Shown here in pieces: positions 1 to 10,427 of a stretch of 64,000 nucleotides of DNA. Position 1 is the stretch's first letter. The number at the start of each line of letters is the position of its first letter. The position numbers and the translations under genes are program-made. Location of the stretch: contig JAKOGI010000182.1 in the NCBI GenBank assembly GCA_029747015.1, forward strand, positions 211,001-275,000, read 5' to 3'. This stretch comes from Carnegiea gigantea. Its lineage: Eukaryota; Streptophyta; Magnoliopsida; Caryophyllales; Cactaceae. Below the pieces are notes generated by a model. That model was not told where the DNA came from and ran no database searches. It saw only the letters and a program-made list of their open reading frames with translations.

Positions 1-286
1 TGGTGTGGAAGACGAATGGGTTACCTTCATAACCGACTCTCCTAAGCCCCCACCTGAGAGAATCACCTTCACCCTGCCCGTCATCAACTCTGCATCCAAC
101 GTGGCTGTGGTTGCAACCGGCGGAGCCAAAGCCGAGGCCGCCCACTTGGCAATTGATGATGTGGACATGGGCCCCACTTCCTTGGCATTGCCAGCTAGGT
201 TGGTCCAGCCTACGACAGGGAAGTTGGTGTGGTTTTTGGACAACCAAGCTGCCTCAAAACTAGATGGGATTCAGTTCTCTGCATAG
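1..286 (+). CDS. PGL: 6-phosphogluconolactonase, C-terminal end (partial, last exon)
   Basis: The open frame enters from the left edge (codons from base 2) and stops with TAG at 284-286, giving about 94 residues. The peptide begins near [20 protein letters not shown] and continues through [20 protein letters not shown] to a tail with [19 protein letters not shown]. This matches the C-terminal third of plant 6-phosphogluconolactonases, which hydrolyse 6-phosphogluconolactone to 6-phosphogluconate in the oxidative pentose phosphate pathway. The lactonase and its NagB-like relatives share this fold. The tail carries no extra domain, and the ending fits the cytosolic type, but the N-terminus that decides targeting lies outside the window. 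The start of the exon is not visible. Confidence 0.88.
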   Translation, partial: GVEDEWVTFITDSPKPPPERITFTLPVINSASNVAVVATGGAKAEAAHLAIDDVDMGPTSLALPARLVQPTTGKLVWFLDNQAASKLDGIQFSA

Positions 287-2376
287 GGTTTCAATTTCAA
301 ACACATCCTCTTTTTGGGTAGTCTGACTTGTCCCCTTTTTGGATTTTCAAAAGATTAATAACTTGGGTTGTTGAGGTTAGTTTCTTAATCTTCTTAACTT
401 TTGCTTCTCAAGAGGCAGGAAAATGGAAGGATGGTTAATCTCCTGGAAAATGTCTAGTTGTGATGTGAATAGCCGGCCGGGTTGGTTTGTACTTTATGGT
501 AGAAAGTTGCTCTTGTTTGTCATGTTCATCAAATCATCAACTTGTCAAAATTGGTGTAAACATATGAAGAAATGGATCAAATCCATGCCAAAATCTTCTG
601 TTTGGGAATTTGCGTTGTCAATTTGGAGAAGCCATTGCTTAAGATGCATAGAGTTTGATCCAAACAAATGGCAACCTCAATTCATGTTAAAACGTGCCTC
701 GTATTGTTAACTTGCTAATCGATGTAGTGGCTCTGATGGGAGATTCTTATTTTGTTCCAACTTTGAATATCTGATGGCACGTTTTCAGATATCAAATTCA
801 CTCGTATTTTGTAGACTTTTCCTGCTTTGTTTTTATAGTACATTGTCAAGTATTGAAGTAATCACAATTCATAGATTCTAATTGAAAATAATGTTTCGAT
901 TGTTACTAACTTATCTTAAACACCCTTGTGATTGGCATTTAGCCAACAATAATTGTTAAAGAGACATATTATGTACATGCATTATTGGAGTTTCTGCATG
1001 TGAACTTGATAGTGAAGTGACAAACAACCAAATTGCCATCACTTCAGTTCCATTCAATGTGCCAAAGATTACCCAAAGGTTAAAGCAGAATATGAGATTA
1101 TTTCACCTAATTCTTTACAATTATCCCTAATGAGATCAACTAATCCAGTCTCTCTCTACCAAGGAAGATGAATGCTGTTAGGTCACACCATGCACGAGAT
1201 TGATCTTGAAGGATATTAGAAATATATAATCAATATATTAATGGCCTGTAATGCGTTAATAAAAGAAATGAGAAATGGTTTTGTGAGTCATTTCAATTAT
1301 TTATACTCCTTGAAAGCCAGCACTTTTAAGTGATAAAGATAAACAAAACTTAATCTGCCCCATCCCTTTCCATGTATTTCGATTTGGTTCAAGGATTAGA
1401 CAGATGTGAATTTAAATGTTCTATTGGACTAGCGTAACTTGAGTGTTACACCAAATTCAAGTGTCTAACTTTAGGAATGACTAATCGAAAGAATGAATGA
1501 CATGAAATATGATTAAACTTCGATATACTTTCGGTTTATCAAATTTGACTTCAAGTAGAAAGGATCAGGGAGAACTATTTTTATAGGTTGTTAATTAATG
1601 GATTATCTAAGAATATGAGGAAATGTGTTTTATGAACAAGTGCTAAGGATATGTTATCAGCTCTGATCTTTTATACTGTTTGAATTTGAACTATGATAGT
1701 GTAAATAAATAAGCAACAAAAGTTTCGCTAGTTGCTAGAACAAGGCTCCTTTTGATAAATTTGATTAGACTTGACAAAAATAGCCCAAACTAAATGACCT
1801 ATATTCATACCTGAATCAAAACTAAAATAATCGAAACTAAACTGAATTTTACTGAGTCGAACTGAAATTAATCCAACCCAAAACCAGATTGGACGAGTCA
1901 TCGGCCTAGTCTGGGTTTAACCTTTGGATCCAACCTTCAAAGACTGACAAAGTTTGGAGCCCAGGTCTCGGCCAGCCCTAGGACCCAATTCACTGTCACC
2001 CACACGGCGGTACGCCCCCACTTCGACCTTCAACCTCCGGCATCCTCACCGCCAGCGACGCCCGCCGACGGCGACTGAGTGGCGCCGGCGAGAAACACCG
2101 CCGGGCGAACACCTCATCTTCCACTTTCGCATGGACCATCGATGAGTAATCCTCTCTCCTTCTCTTTCTTTATCGATGCATTAATCGATCCTATCTTGTT
2201 TCGAATTTCCTGAATGTTTATCGGTTAGTTCTCGCACTTGTATTGAATTATAGTTCTGTTTTAGTAATTCAGATGCTTTAATTGATGCTTATTACACTGT
2301 ACTCAAATTTCTGACTCATGCTGTCCATTTTCAATTCTAATTTGCAGTGAGAATTCGAATTTGAGATTAATATTGT
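287..2376. other. Intergenic region and 5' leader of HPPK-DHPS
   Basis: The first few hundred bases are presumably the 3' UTR of the lactonase gene. No further coding exon is recognisable to about 1940. A GC-rich stretch at about 1940-2145 looks like a 5' UTR exon of the downstream folate gene. It ends at a possible donor (GTAATC at 2146), and a good acceptor (TTTGCAG) ends at 2346, so a roughly 200-bp leader intron is likely. The leader exon contains a minimal upstream ORF, ATG at 2131 followed by three codons and TGA at 2143-2145, directly before the donor. Confidence 0.45.
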
Positions 2377-4354
2377 ATGATATCCATCGTGGAGATGATG
2401 AATATACTCAAGCGGTTGACACCAGCCAAGTCTCCAAATGGAGTTGCCCAGCTTTGTAGAGGTAAAGGTAAATCATTTGCTGGCATTTGCACTCCAAGTT
2501 AGTGTTACTCCATTACCCTGCTATATTCCATCAAGTTATCAAAATGCCAAGGAGCTTAAATTTCGGGCCCAAATTTCTTTGGTGACCACTAGGGTGATAA
2601 AGTTTGATTCTTGGATCAGGATTTCTTTCCTAAATGAGATACTTATGAATCAGTGACTTAGGAAACTAGCATGATTTCTGACTTCCGAGCATCTGATTAG
2701 TGCCCTGTGCAATTTTGCCCAAAATTGCCTATGTTTTCCTGGGGAAACAATGTAAATACGAATAAGTAGGAGGGTTGGGGGAATAGCAGAAGTTCTCTTA
2801 AAATAAATACAGTATTGTTGATTGTTGAAGAAAATAAGTTAGCAACAGTCAAATGCAACCTGACTCAAGCATATGCTTTTCGCAGCCTCGATGTTTTCTT
2901 TTATCCATTCATCATCAGATGCCACTATCGAAGTTTGTTCTAAGGAGCAGGAAGTCGTAATTGCGCTGGGAAGCAATGTGGGAGACCGGCTGGATAATTT
3001 CAACCAAGCATTGCAAATGATGAAGAAATCAGGAATAAATATTACAAAACATGGTTGTTTATATGAGACTGATCCTGCCTATGTAACTGACCAACCAAGG
3101 TTTCTCAACTCTGCAGTGAGAGGCTTCACAAAACTTGGGCCTCATGAACTACTGGGAGCACTAAAGAAAATTGAGAAGGACATGGGTCGAACTAATGGAA
3201 TAAGATATGGGCCTAGGCCTATTGATCTGGATATCCTATTTTATGGGAAGTTCAGAGTAAGCTCTCAAAGTCTTACAGTTCCGCATGAAAGGATATGGGA
3301 AAGACCATTTGTGTTGGCCCCATTAATTGATTTACTCGGATCTGACATAGAAAGTGACACAGCTGCATCCTGGCATTTTTTGTCAAACTTTTCAGGTGGA
3401 CTATTTGAAGCATGGGACAAACTTGGCGGCGAAACCCTCATTGGGATTGATGGAATGAGAAGGGTTTTGCCAGTTGGGAGTCACTTATGGGACTGGTCTG
3501 CCAAGACTTCTGTGATGGGAGTCCTCAATTTAACTCCAGATAGCTTCAGTGATGGAGGAAGGTTTCAATCTGTAGAAAATGCAGTGTCTCGGGTCCGTGT
3601 GATGATTTCTGAAGGAGCTGATATCATTGATCTTGGAGCACAATCCACACAGCCAATGGCATCAAGGGTTAGTGCAGAGGAAGAGCTAGAAAGACTAATC
3701 CCTATCCTGGAAGCAATCAGAGACGTGGCTGAGGAAGAGGGTACGCTCGTATCAGTGGATACTTTTTATTCAGAAGTTGCTGCAGAAGCAGTAAAGAAGG
3801 GAGCACATATTGTCAATGATGTCTCAGGTGGGCAATTAGATTCGGAGATGTTCAATATTGTTGCAAGCCTTAAGGTGCCTTATATAGTGATGCACATGAG
3901 AGGAGATCCCACCACAATGCAAAACAGTGATAACCTGAAATATGATGATGTCTGTAGGGAGGTGGCTTTGGAACTGAGCTCCCGGGTCAGAGATGCAGAG
4001 TTATCAGGTATTCCTGCTTGGAGAATGATTACTGACCCAGGCATTGGATTTTCTAAGACTACGGAGCAGAACTTACAAATTCTGACGGGCTTGTCAAGAA
4101 TCCGAGAAGAGATCGCAAAAAATAGTTTGGCTGTGTCTCATGCTCCCCTACTGATTGGGCCTTCAAGGAAGAGGTTTTTGGGTGAGTTGTGCAACCGCCC
4201 TGTAGCAACTGATAGAGATCCAGCAACTGTTGCCTCTATCACTACTGGAGTTCTCGATGGTGCAGACATTGTGCGAGTGCATAATGTAAGGGATAACTAT
4301 GATGCTGTCAAGTTGTGCGATGCTATACTTGGGAAAACAGGATTTCTTACTTGA
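2377..4354 (+). CDS. 6-hydroxymethyl-7,8-dihydropterin pyrophosphokinase / dihydropteroate synthase (HPPK-DHPS), mitochondrial type
   Basis: Two coding exons: 2377-2461 (in-frame ATGs at 2377, 2395 and 2398) and 2886-4354, joined in phase by donor G|GTAAAG and acceptor TTTCGCAG. Exon 1 encodes a short basic presequence (NILKRLTPAKSPNGVAQLCR), which fits mitochondrial import as known for plant HPPK-DHPS. The HPPK half has VIALGSNVGDR, the YETDPAY region and the signature GPRPIDLDIL with the metal-binding DLD. The DHPS half has LNLTPDSFSDGG, SVDTFYS, NDVSGG, MHMRGDP, DPGIGFSK, GPSRKRFLG and RVHN, so it looks full length. The enzyme pyrophosphorylates hydroxymethyldihydropterin and then condenses it with p-aminobenzoate to dihydropteroate. 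Odd point: the loop usually reading STRP is STQP here (codon CAG). The exact start among the three ATGs is open; 2395 or 2398 gives the cleanest presequence. Confidence 0.95.
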
Positions 4355-5509
4355 CTTCTCATTCTGAAGCACAGTTGCTGTTCATCATTGAACTTTACCC
4401 ATGCCGTATGCCTTTTGTTTTGTGATTTTGCCAGAACAGGGAAGTGATTCGCTTCAGGTGAGTTTTGCAGTTGGTGTCAAACACCTTGTGCTGTTGAATG
4501 ATCCTTGAAGTTTGTAGGGCAAGTATTGCTAAGCAACAACATGATAGTTGGAGCTTCAAATTGGGCATGGTGCTGCATGCTATTTGATTTTGCATGCTAC
4601 TGTGAATTCCAACAGTTTGTGGTGTTCCCATGAGTGCTTTGGACAAAATTTAGGTCAGAAAAGCGTAATTTTTTTGTTGAGAACTGCAAGAGCCTCGTTT
4701 AACAGGGGAGAAATGATGACTATCAGCCACCTCAGCTGTGGTTTTTTTGTCAAAGGCTTGACTAAGTTAGCTCCTGTGACTAGTATATGGTGTTAGTTCA
4801 ATTCAGCAAAATTCAATTGAAAAGAACGGTACCTTATTTAGGGAATGTCATCGGTACCGGTTGGGCATCTTCAAGCGATGCACTCACCTAGTTGAGAGCA
4901 GACGACATACGATTGACCTATATTCAATTACCTAGGCCCTAGAAACGTGAGAACTAGAGTTTGTATAGGAACTAATTTGGTCCAACTGAAACCAATCGAT
5001 TCAAGTCGAGAATGTCTAGCTAATATTGATCTTCTGTTCCTAACAAGCTTTTTAGACAACAGAATTCCTAGCCATCACTTGAATGCAAAGATGGACCTCT
5101 TTCAATCTGATAGTCCAAGTTAATCTAAACTAACTAGTAGTAGTCTGCCGACACTGTAGATTACAGAACAATATGACATATTGTACAACTTCATACATCA
5201 CCGTCACAACCCCCCGTTTCCCCAACCCGTCTGCTCATCAAGAAAAGAGCGGGGTGCAGGCAAAGAATTGCATAACCTGCAACGAGAATTACAGAAACAA
5301 AACTCCCACTGCCACATAATATGCACTGAGAACATTAGTAAGATGGTATACTGGTATCATTCGTATGATTCTAATTTACGCAATACAGTATACACATCTA
5401 ATCTGGTCCTCCAGCAGCAAAATGGACAGTACATAACATCCGCAGAAGATGTCCACCCCCACCCTCCCACTTAACAGAAAAAAATGGGAAAAAGAATCAT
5501 AATGAAAAA
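4355..5509. other. Convergent intergenic region between HPPK-DHPS and AtE1-like
   Basis: This holds the 3' UTR of HPPK-DHPS (roughly the first 400 bases) and, on the other strand, the 3' UTR of the AtE1-like RRM gene. I see no coding exon, repeat array or transposon terminus here. Confidence 0.4.
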
Positions 5510-8500
5510 TTAACTACTTTGGTTTTGTTGTAGAACCTCTGCTTCAGCCCTTGCCATGGGATCATCCTTGATTCCCGTGTCATCCTCCCTTTCTCCTTGT
5601 CGCTCCTCAGCCAGTTTCTTTCTGTGCAACTCCTCAGCTGCCTGCATGGAAGCTCGTTGCTCAGCCTGGAGACGCTGCATTTCCTCTTCCATCTGCTGCC
5701 TCTCAAACCATGTATCTGCGTCTGCCCAAACTGTAGACGAAAACACACAAACACAAGTTAAGGAAAAACCCAAAAAAAAAAAAACAAAAAAAAGTTCAGT
5801 TTCAGTTACTAAAGCTACTAGTCCAGCAGCACATGAATGCTGCCATATATAACATGCACAAAAGAAAAGGCAAACAAACAGAATGTGCACAAGCACATCA
5901 AACACCTAAGATCCGGAAAGCCTCTATTAAGTCCAGGTATGCCACATCCGAAGTCTCCCCACCTCCTCAGTCCTCAAAGAAACAAACATGACAGGATTAT
6001 CAGGCTACCAGTTAAGCAAGGCCCCAAGTGGATTCTTCTTAACTTCGCTCCTTTTGGCAGATTTAATGTAATGCAGCCATTGTTATAAAACCTGAAGTGC
6101 TAATGTGCACAATATAGGTAACACTTCTCACTCAAGAATTCTGATAGTTACTCTTTCGAAACAATCAACTATGCATAATATCTACCTTTGTTGCCATCGC
6201 TCTGCAGAACTGTTGTTAGTTGCCATTCCAAACACCCCTTGAGTAAGCTTATCCATGGACTTTGCTCTAGAAAGTACTTTCTGGGTAGCCTTTCCAGATT
6301 TGAACCCATGCCCTCAACAATCACACTGAAAGTAACTTGGCAATTCCGCCGCCGAGCTGATAGACTGCCTCCTTTTAGTTTCTAGAGACAGCTAGTAATT
6401 GAGATTTTAAGATCTAGTTATAGGATTGGACCCATAACTAATCCCCACTTAAGCTAAAAGTAGAAGGCCTTATTCTTAGGCTTATAGGTAGGGATGGCAA
6501 AAGGTTGGGGAAAACCCGTCCCCGCCAGACCCCGCTCCGAAATGGGAAAAAAAAATCCCCGTCCCCGCCGGGGCCCCGCTCCGAAGTGGGGAAAAATCCC
6601 CGCCCCCAACGGGGATAGGGGCGGGGCGGAAAATTAATCCCCGTGCAGGGATGGGGACGGGGACGGGGACGGGGACATAGTCCATAGTCCACCCTGTCCC
6701 GTCCCCGTTTCCCAATCGAGGATTTATCCCCGTCCCTGGTACCCCGATTGGGGAAAAATCCCCATCTCCGTCCCCACTATTAACTAAAATTATGGACATT
6801 GTTGTATTTCGCGGTGAAGGATTATTGAACTTGGTTGTGTTTTAAACTTTTAGTTTTTGAATTATGGTTATGTCTGACTTACTCAGACTTTGGTTGAATT
6901 ATTTTGTGTAATTTGTGTATTGTTAGACTTATATTGCATAACTTGTTAAACTTTAATTTGGTTTGGGATTTGGATTATAAAATTTGATGAATTTTATTAT
7001 ACTTGTGTTGCATGGAGTTTAGAAGAGCTTGTTGTACAATTAATTGGGCTAGGGAGTAGGGTATAGGAATGATAAATTGAGTTTTCATCCAACAGTTGTA
7101 ATATAACTATTGCAAGGGAGGGGAAAAAAAATAGCGGGGAAAAATCCCCGTCGAGGATTAAATCCCTGCTGGGGATGGGGATGGAGATGGGAATGGGGAT
7201 GGGGATGGAGGGGAATTTTTTCCTCGCTACGGGGAACGGGGCAGGGACGAGGAGCAGGGATCCTAGCGGGGACAGGGACGGGGAATATACCCCCCATTCC
7301 CGACCCGCCCCACCCCGCCCCGTTGTTATCCCTACTTATAGGCATGGCACCATGTAAATTTAGCATCATCCTCTAAAATTGACCCTGTGGAGAAAGCCCC
7401 TTACGTATCATACTTGCAGAATCAAGTGGGGATGTGGCATCTCGTCGCTGGACCCAAATCCTCACCAGGCAGTTGGGCTTTCAGGGAATCAGCCTATCAC
7501 ACTGCTGCCACTGCCACTAGTCCCCCTGCCACCGCCGCCCACCCACCTGCTGGACTAGGGGTGTCACGGAGACCGCATAGCAAGCCCCAATGTGGCCCAA
7601 ACACATTATGGAAGGAAGTTGGCTCTTATAGGCTCGTAGCTATATGTTCTCGAGTTCTTAGAAGAAGTCGAGTTGCGCAGAGTCAGCAAACTCATGATAC
7701 TCTACAGCTCTAGTGGCTCATGGTGTCCTAGACAAGGTGAACTTAAATAGCGTCTACAATGATATAACTTAGTTTTTAATTTCTCGTACTAGAACCTATT
7801 TTGCATAATGATATGTGACCTTAAAACTTATTCATTAGTTAGTGATGTATGATTTTATTTTGGGGGGGGGGGCGAAAAAGTGTAATTCAATGGAGGTAGT
7901 GCTCCCCGTTCTGAAGACAATGGTAATGCTCTGACGGGTCCAATTACCTAAAGTATGGCTAATCAGGCAATTACGAGTTGGGCATTACACTCCAGGGCAC
8001 ATTCACAGTTTTAAGAAAGACAATTTTTAATGGCTAATGAAAGACAGTATTTAATGGCTAAGAGACAGCAATAGCAATCACCAGACATTGCCAATTACCT
8101 AAAGCATGGACCTTGCATCTTGCACCAATTCTTCCTATCGTCATATCATTTGGTCCTGACCCAAACCCCCCCCCCCCCCCCCCCCCGAAAAAAGACTACC
8201 CAAAAAGAAAGGGCAGGGGAGAAACATAAGCAGAAAGAAAGATGATTTTTAGAGAGGCAAGCAAAAATTAGTTTCCAGTTAACAATTTGATAGTCACAAC
8301 TCTTGCTACGCATCTCAATGCTAGCATAGCTATTTCTCTCATCCAAACATAATATTACATCTGCCTTCGATAACAGACATTAACAACATTATTGTCCTTA
8401 TGCCCAATTCCCAACCATTGTTAAATATGCCATCCAAAATATTACTAGTATAAGCCTAAGTATCAAACAATATTAGAGGAAGTCATCAGAGCAATGAATG

Positions 8501-9557
8501 GATATCGAATCCCAATCTTAAAACTCCAGGGTTGAATAGATCTCAGCACTGAATCTTAGAATTGGATTCCCATCATCATCCAGTTCCAGAATAAAAGATC
8601 GTACATCCTAAAACTGAACATTCAGAAATCAGAACTAGAGTTGCAGCGGCAAGCACCAAACAGAAGCCCCATATTAAAGTTAAATCCCAGCTATGAAAAG
8701 TTGGTCAAATAACCAGCCACAATCTTCTAATTAACATTATAACATAGGCTGGTGCAAACAAATCAAACAATATCTTCAGTGTCACCTAGGCCAGAGCATG
8801 ATGAGGTTAGATATATGCAGCCTTACCCAACTACTAGATTGCAGACAGGTGGTTTCTGTCAATACCTATGTACAATAAGCATTGACTCGGTGCTACTCAT
8901 AACTATATCCCCCAAACCTCAACTGTATAAGAGTTAAATGCCCTGAACCAAAATCCATAGAATCACAACCCTTAAATCTCTCACCAATCCTCCAAAAATT
9001 TACCGCAACTCTATCCACAGAATCTTTCACCAACCCTACATGGAATTGATAGCAACTGCATCCTCATAATTCAAACCACTGTAAACCCATTAAAGATGCA
9101 GCGAAGTAAACCTAGCATAAGCTATCAACTCTTCCCCAAAATGTTCCATCATGAAATGCAGCTCCTCACCATAACTACGCATATACACAATTTAACAGAT
9201 AACAAGAAAACTAGGGTTAGGGTTAGGGTTAGGGTTAGGGAGAGAGAACGTACTGGGTTGAGCGGCCCAGCCCTGTTCACCACCCTTGATGCGCTCAGGG
9301 AGGGCGTAATTGACGGTGAGGACACGGCCATAGAGTTCGGCGCCGTCCATGTTGTCCATGGCGGCGGCGGCGTCTTCTCTCTCCAAGAAGGTGACGAAGC
9401 CGAAGGACCTGTGCTTCTGGGTGGCCTGATCAAGTGGGGTCTTGACGTCCTTAATCTCTCCGAAGGGTATGAAGGCAGCGTGGAGGATCGCCTCGTTCAC
9501 CTCCTCGGCTAGCCCTCCTACGTACAGCGTGTTCTTCTGCACTCCCTGGTTCATCAT
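5510..9557 (-). CDS. RRM protein of the AtE1 (At1g13690) / cyclophilin-E N-terminal type
   Basis: Two coding exons on the minus strand: 9557-9254 and 5730-5510, joined across a 3.5-kb intron (donor A|GTACGT, acceptor CTACAG), giving 174 codons. Residues about 9-88 form one RRM: RNP2 is LYVGGL and RNP1 is RSFGFVTF. The same block resembles the RRM of human cyclophilin E (PPIE), but no isomerase domain follows. The tail begins [13 protein letters not shown] and runs into a Glu/Gln/Lys-rich, probably helical stretch ([12 protein letters not shown]) ending in [10 protein letters not shown]. This matches plant proteins annotated as AtE1, presumed nuclear RNA-binding, spliceosome-associated factors; the role is inferred from the PPIE relation. 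The intron carries a hAT element (6489-7334), C- and G-homopolymers, and a TTAGGG-type repeat beside the donor. The start rests on the Met-Met-Asn-Gln opening, with no longer upstream extension expected for the family. Confidence 0.92.
6489..7334. mobile_element. Non-autonomous hAT-superfamily element with G-rich subterminal arrays
   Basis: The 846-bp element starts TAGGGATGGCAA (6489-6500) and ends with the imperfect inverted copy TTGTTATCCCTA (7323-7334). It is flanked by a perfect 8-bp direct repeat, CTTATAGG, at 6481-6488 and 7335-7342. An 8-bp TSD with a TAGGG-type terminal repeat is typical of the hAT superfamily. Both ends carry long arrays of GGGGA(C/T) units in opposite orientation, around an AT-rich core without a transposase ORF. 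It sits in the single intron of the AtE1-like gene. Reading frames across the arrays are low-complexity artefacts. Confidence 0.9.
9213..9240 (+). repeat. Short (TTAGGG)n telomere-like array
   Basis: Nearly five copies of a 6-bp GGGTTA unit run up to position 9240, about 12 bp inside the intron from the AtE1-like donor (9253/9252). The unit is the human-type hexamer rather than the 7-bp TTTAGGG usual for most plants. In the transcript it reads CCCTAA repeats just downstream of the 5' splice site. Confidence 0.9.
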
Positions 9558-10427
9558 CTCTCTCTTCTTTCTCTCTCTAGAAGCACATCCAGGTAGGCCT
9601 AGAGTTCAGTGTAAGAATGAAGTATTTCTCTCTCCGCTTGCTACCGCTCTCTGAGCTTTTGAACGAGGCGAGCCCAACAAAATACCCACTGTTAACCAAT
9701 ACCCTTCAGACCCACCCCAAAAAAAAAAAAAAAAAAAAAACACCCTCACATCAATATTAAATTCGTTATTTTCTGAATTTTTGAACAAAATTATGCTTTG
9801 AAATAAATTGTCATATTTATTCAAAATTATGTTGTGAGTTACAATTAATAGTCTATGACCATGTAAGATAACCTTTATAAAAAAATGTCATCGGCAAAAT
9901 ACAAATAGCTGTTAAATATACATATTAATTATGCACTAGCACAAAATAAACAGCTTCACTAATTTCTAACAAAAGTAAGTAACGAACATCTCCTGATTCT
10001 CAGCTGACTAAAGTACCATATTCAATCCAATCCTTACATAAGTAGTCAAGCACAACTTGACGCATTCGTGGTAGTCCCTTAATAAGCACGGGAAGAGGAG
10101 GAGGTCAATTCAACATTCTCTTTCAGAAGTGAGCTTCATCACTTACCATGGCAATGATGTTCATTCTCTACAACATTCAATGGACAGCCCAAAGCAAATA
10201 ACAGTATATAGCATTTCATAAAAACGGTGAATACAAGACAATAGCTAAGCCCTCTAAAACTGCTATATGAGTCCAGAGACCCTGAATCTTTCCACAATGT
10301 ACAGAAGTCCCCAACTGAAACCCAGGGCAACAACCAACCTTACATAAGCTCCAATCTAATGAATATTGATTCCCCCCCCCCCCCCCCGACAGAAAAGAGG
10401 AGTTTTCAAACAAGCCTAAGAGATGCT
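9558..10427. other. Promoter and upstream region of the AtE1-like gene; 3' end of RGGTB
   Basis: The gap separates two genes read in the same (minus) direction. A pyrimidine/purine-rich CT/GA segment near 9560-9590 probably belongs to the AtE1-like 5' UTR. There is an A-tract at about 9719-9740 and a C-tract at about 10373-10387. No coding sequence was recognised. Confidence 0.4.

Noticed and set aside
1954..2145. 63-codon open frame in the HPPK-DHPS leader as a possible coding first exon
   Set aside because: It has no ATG at its start (opens on TTG) and ends in TGA before the donor; the true presequence exon is at 2377-2461.
6438..7376. Several Gly/Pro/Arg-rich open frames at both ends of the hAT element
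   Set aside because: Low-complexity translations of the GGGGA(C/T) arrays; present in several frames and both strands.
9096..9512. Plus-strand open frame over the RRM exon
   Set aside because: Shadow of the minus-strand AtE1-like exon, and it runs through the telomere-like repeat.
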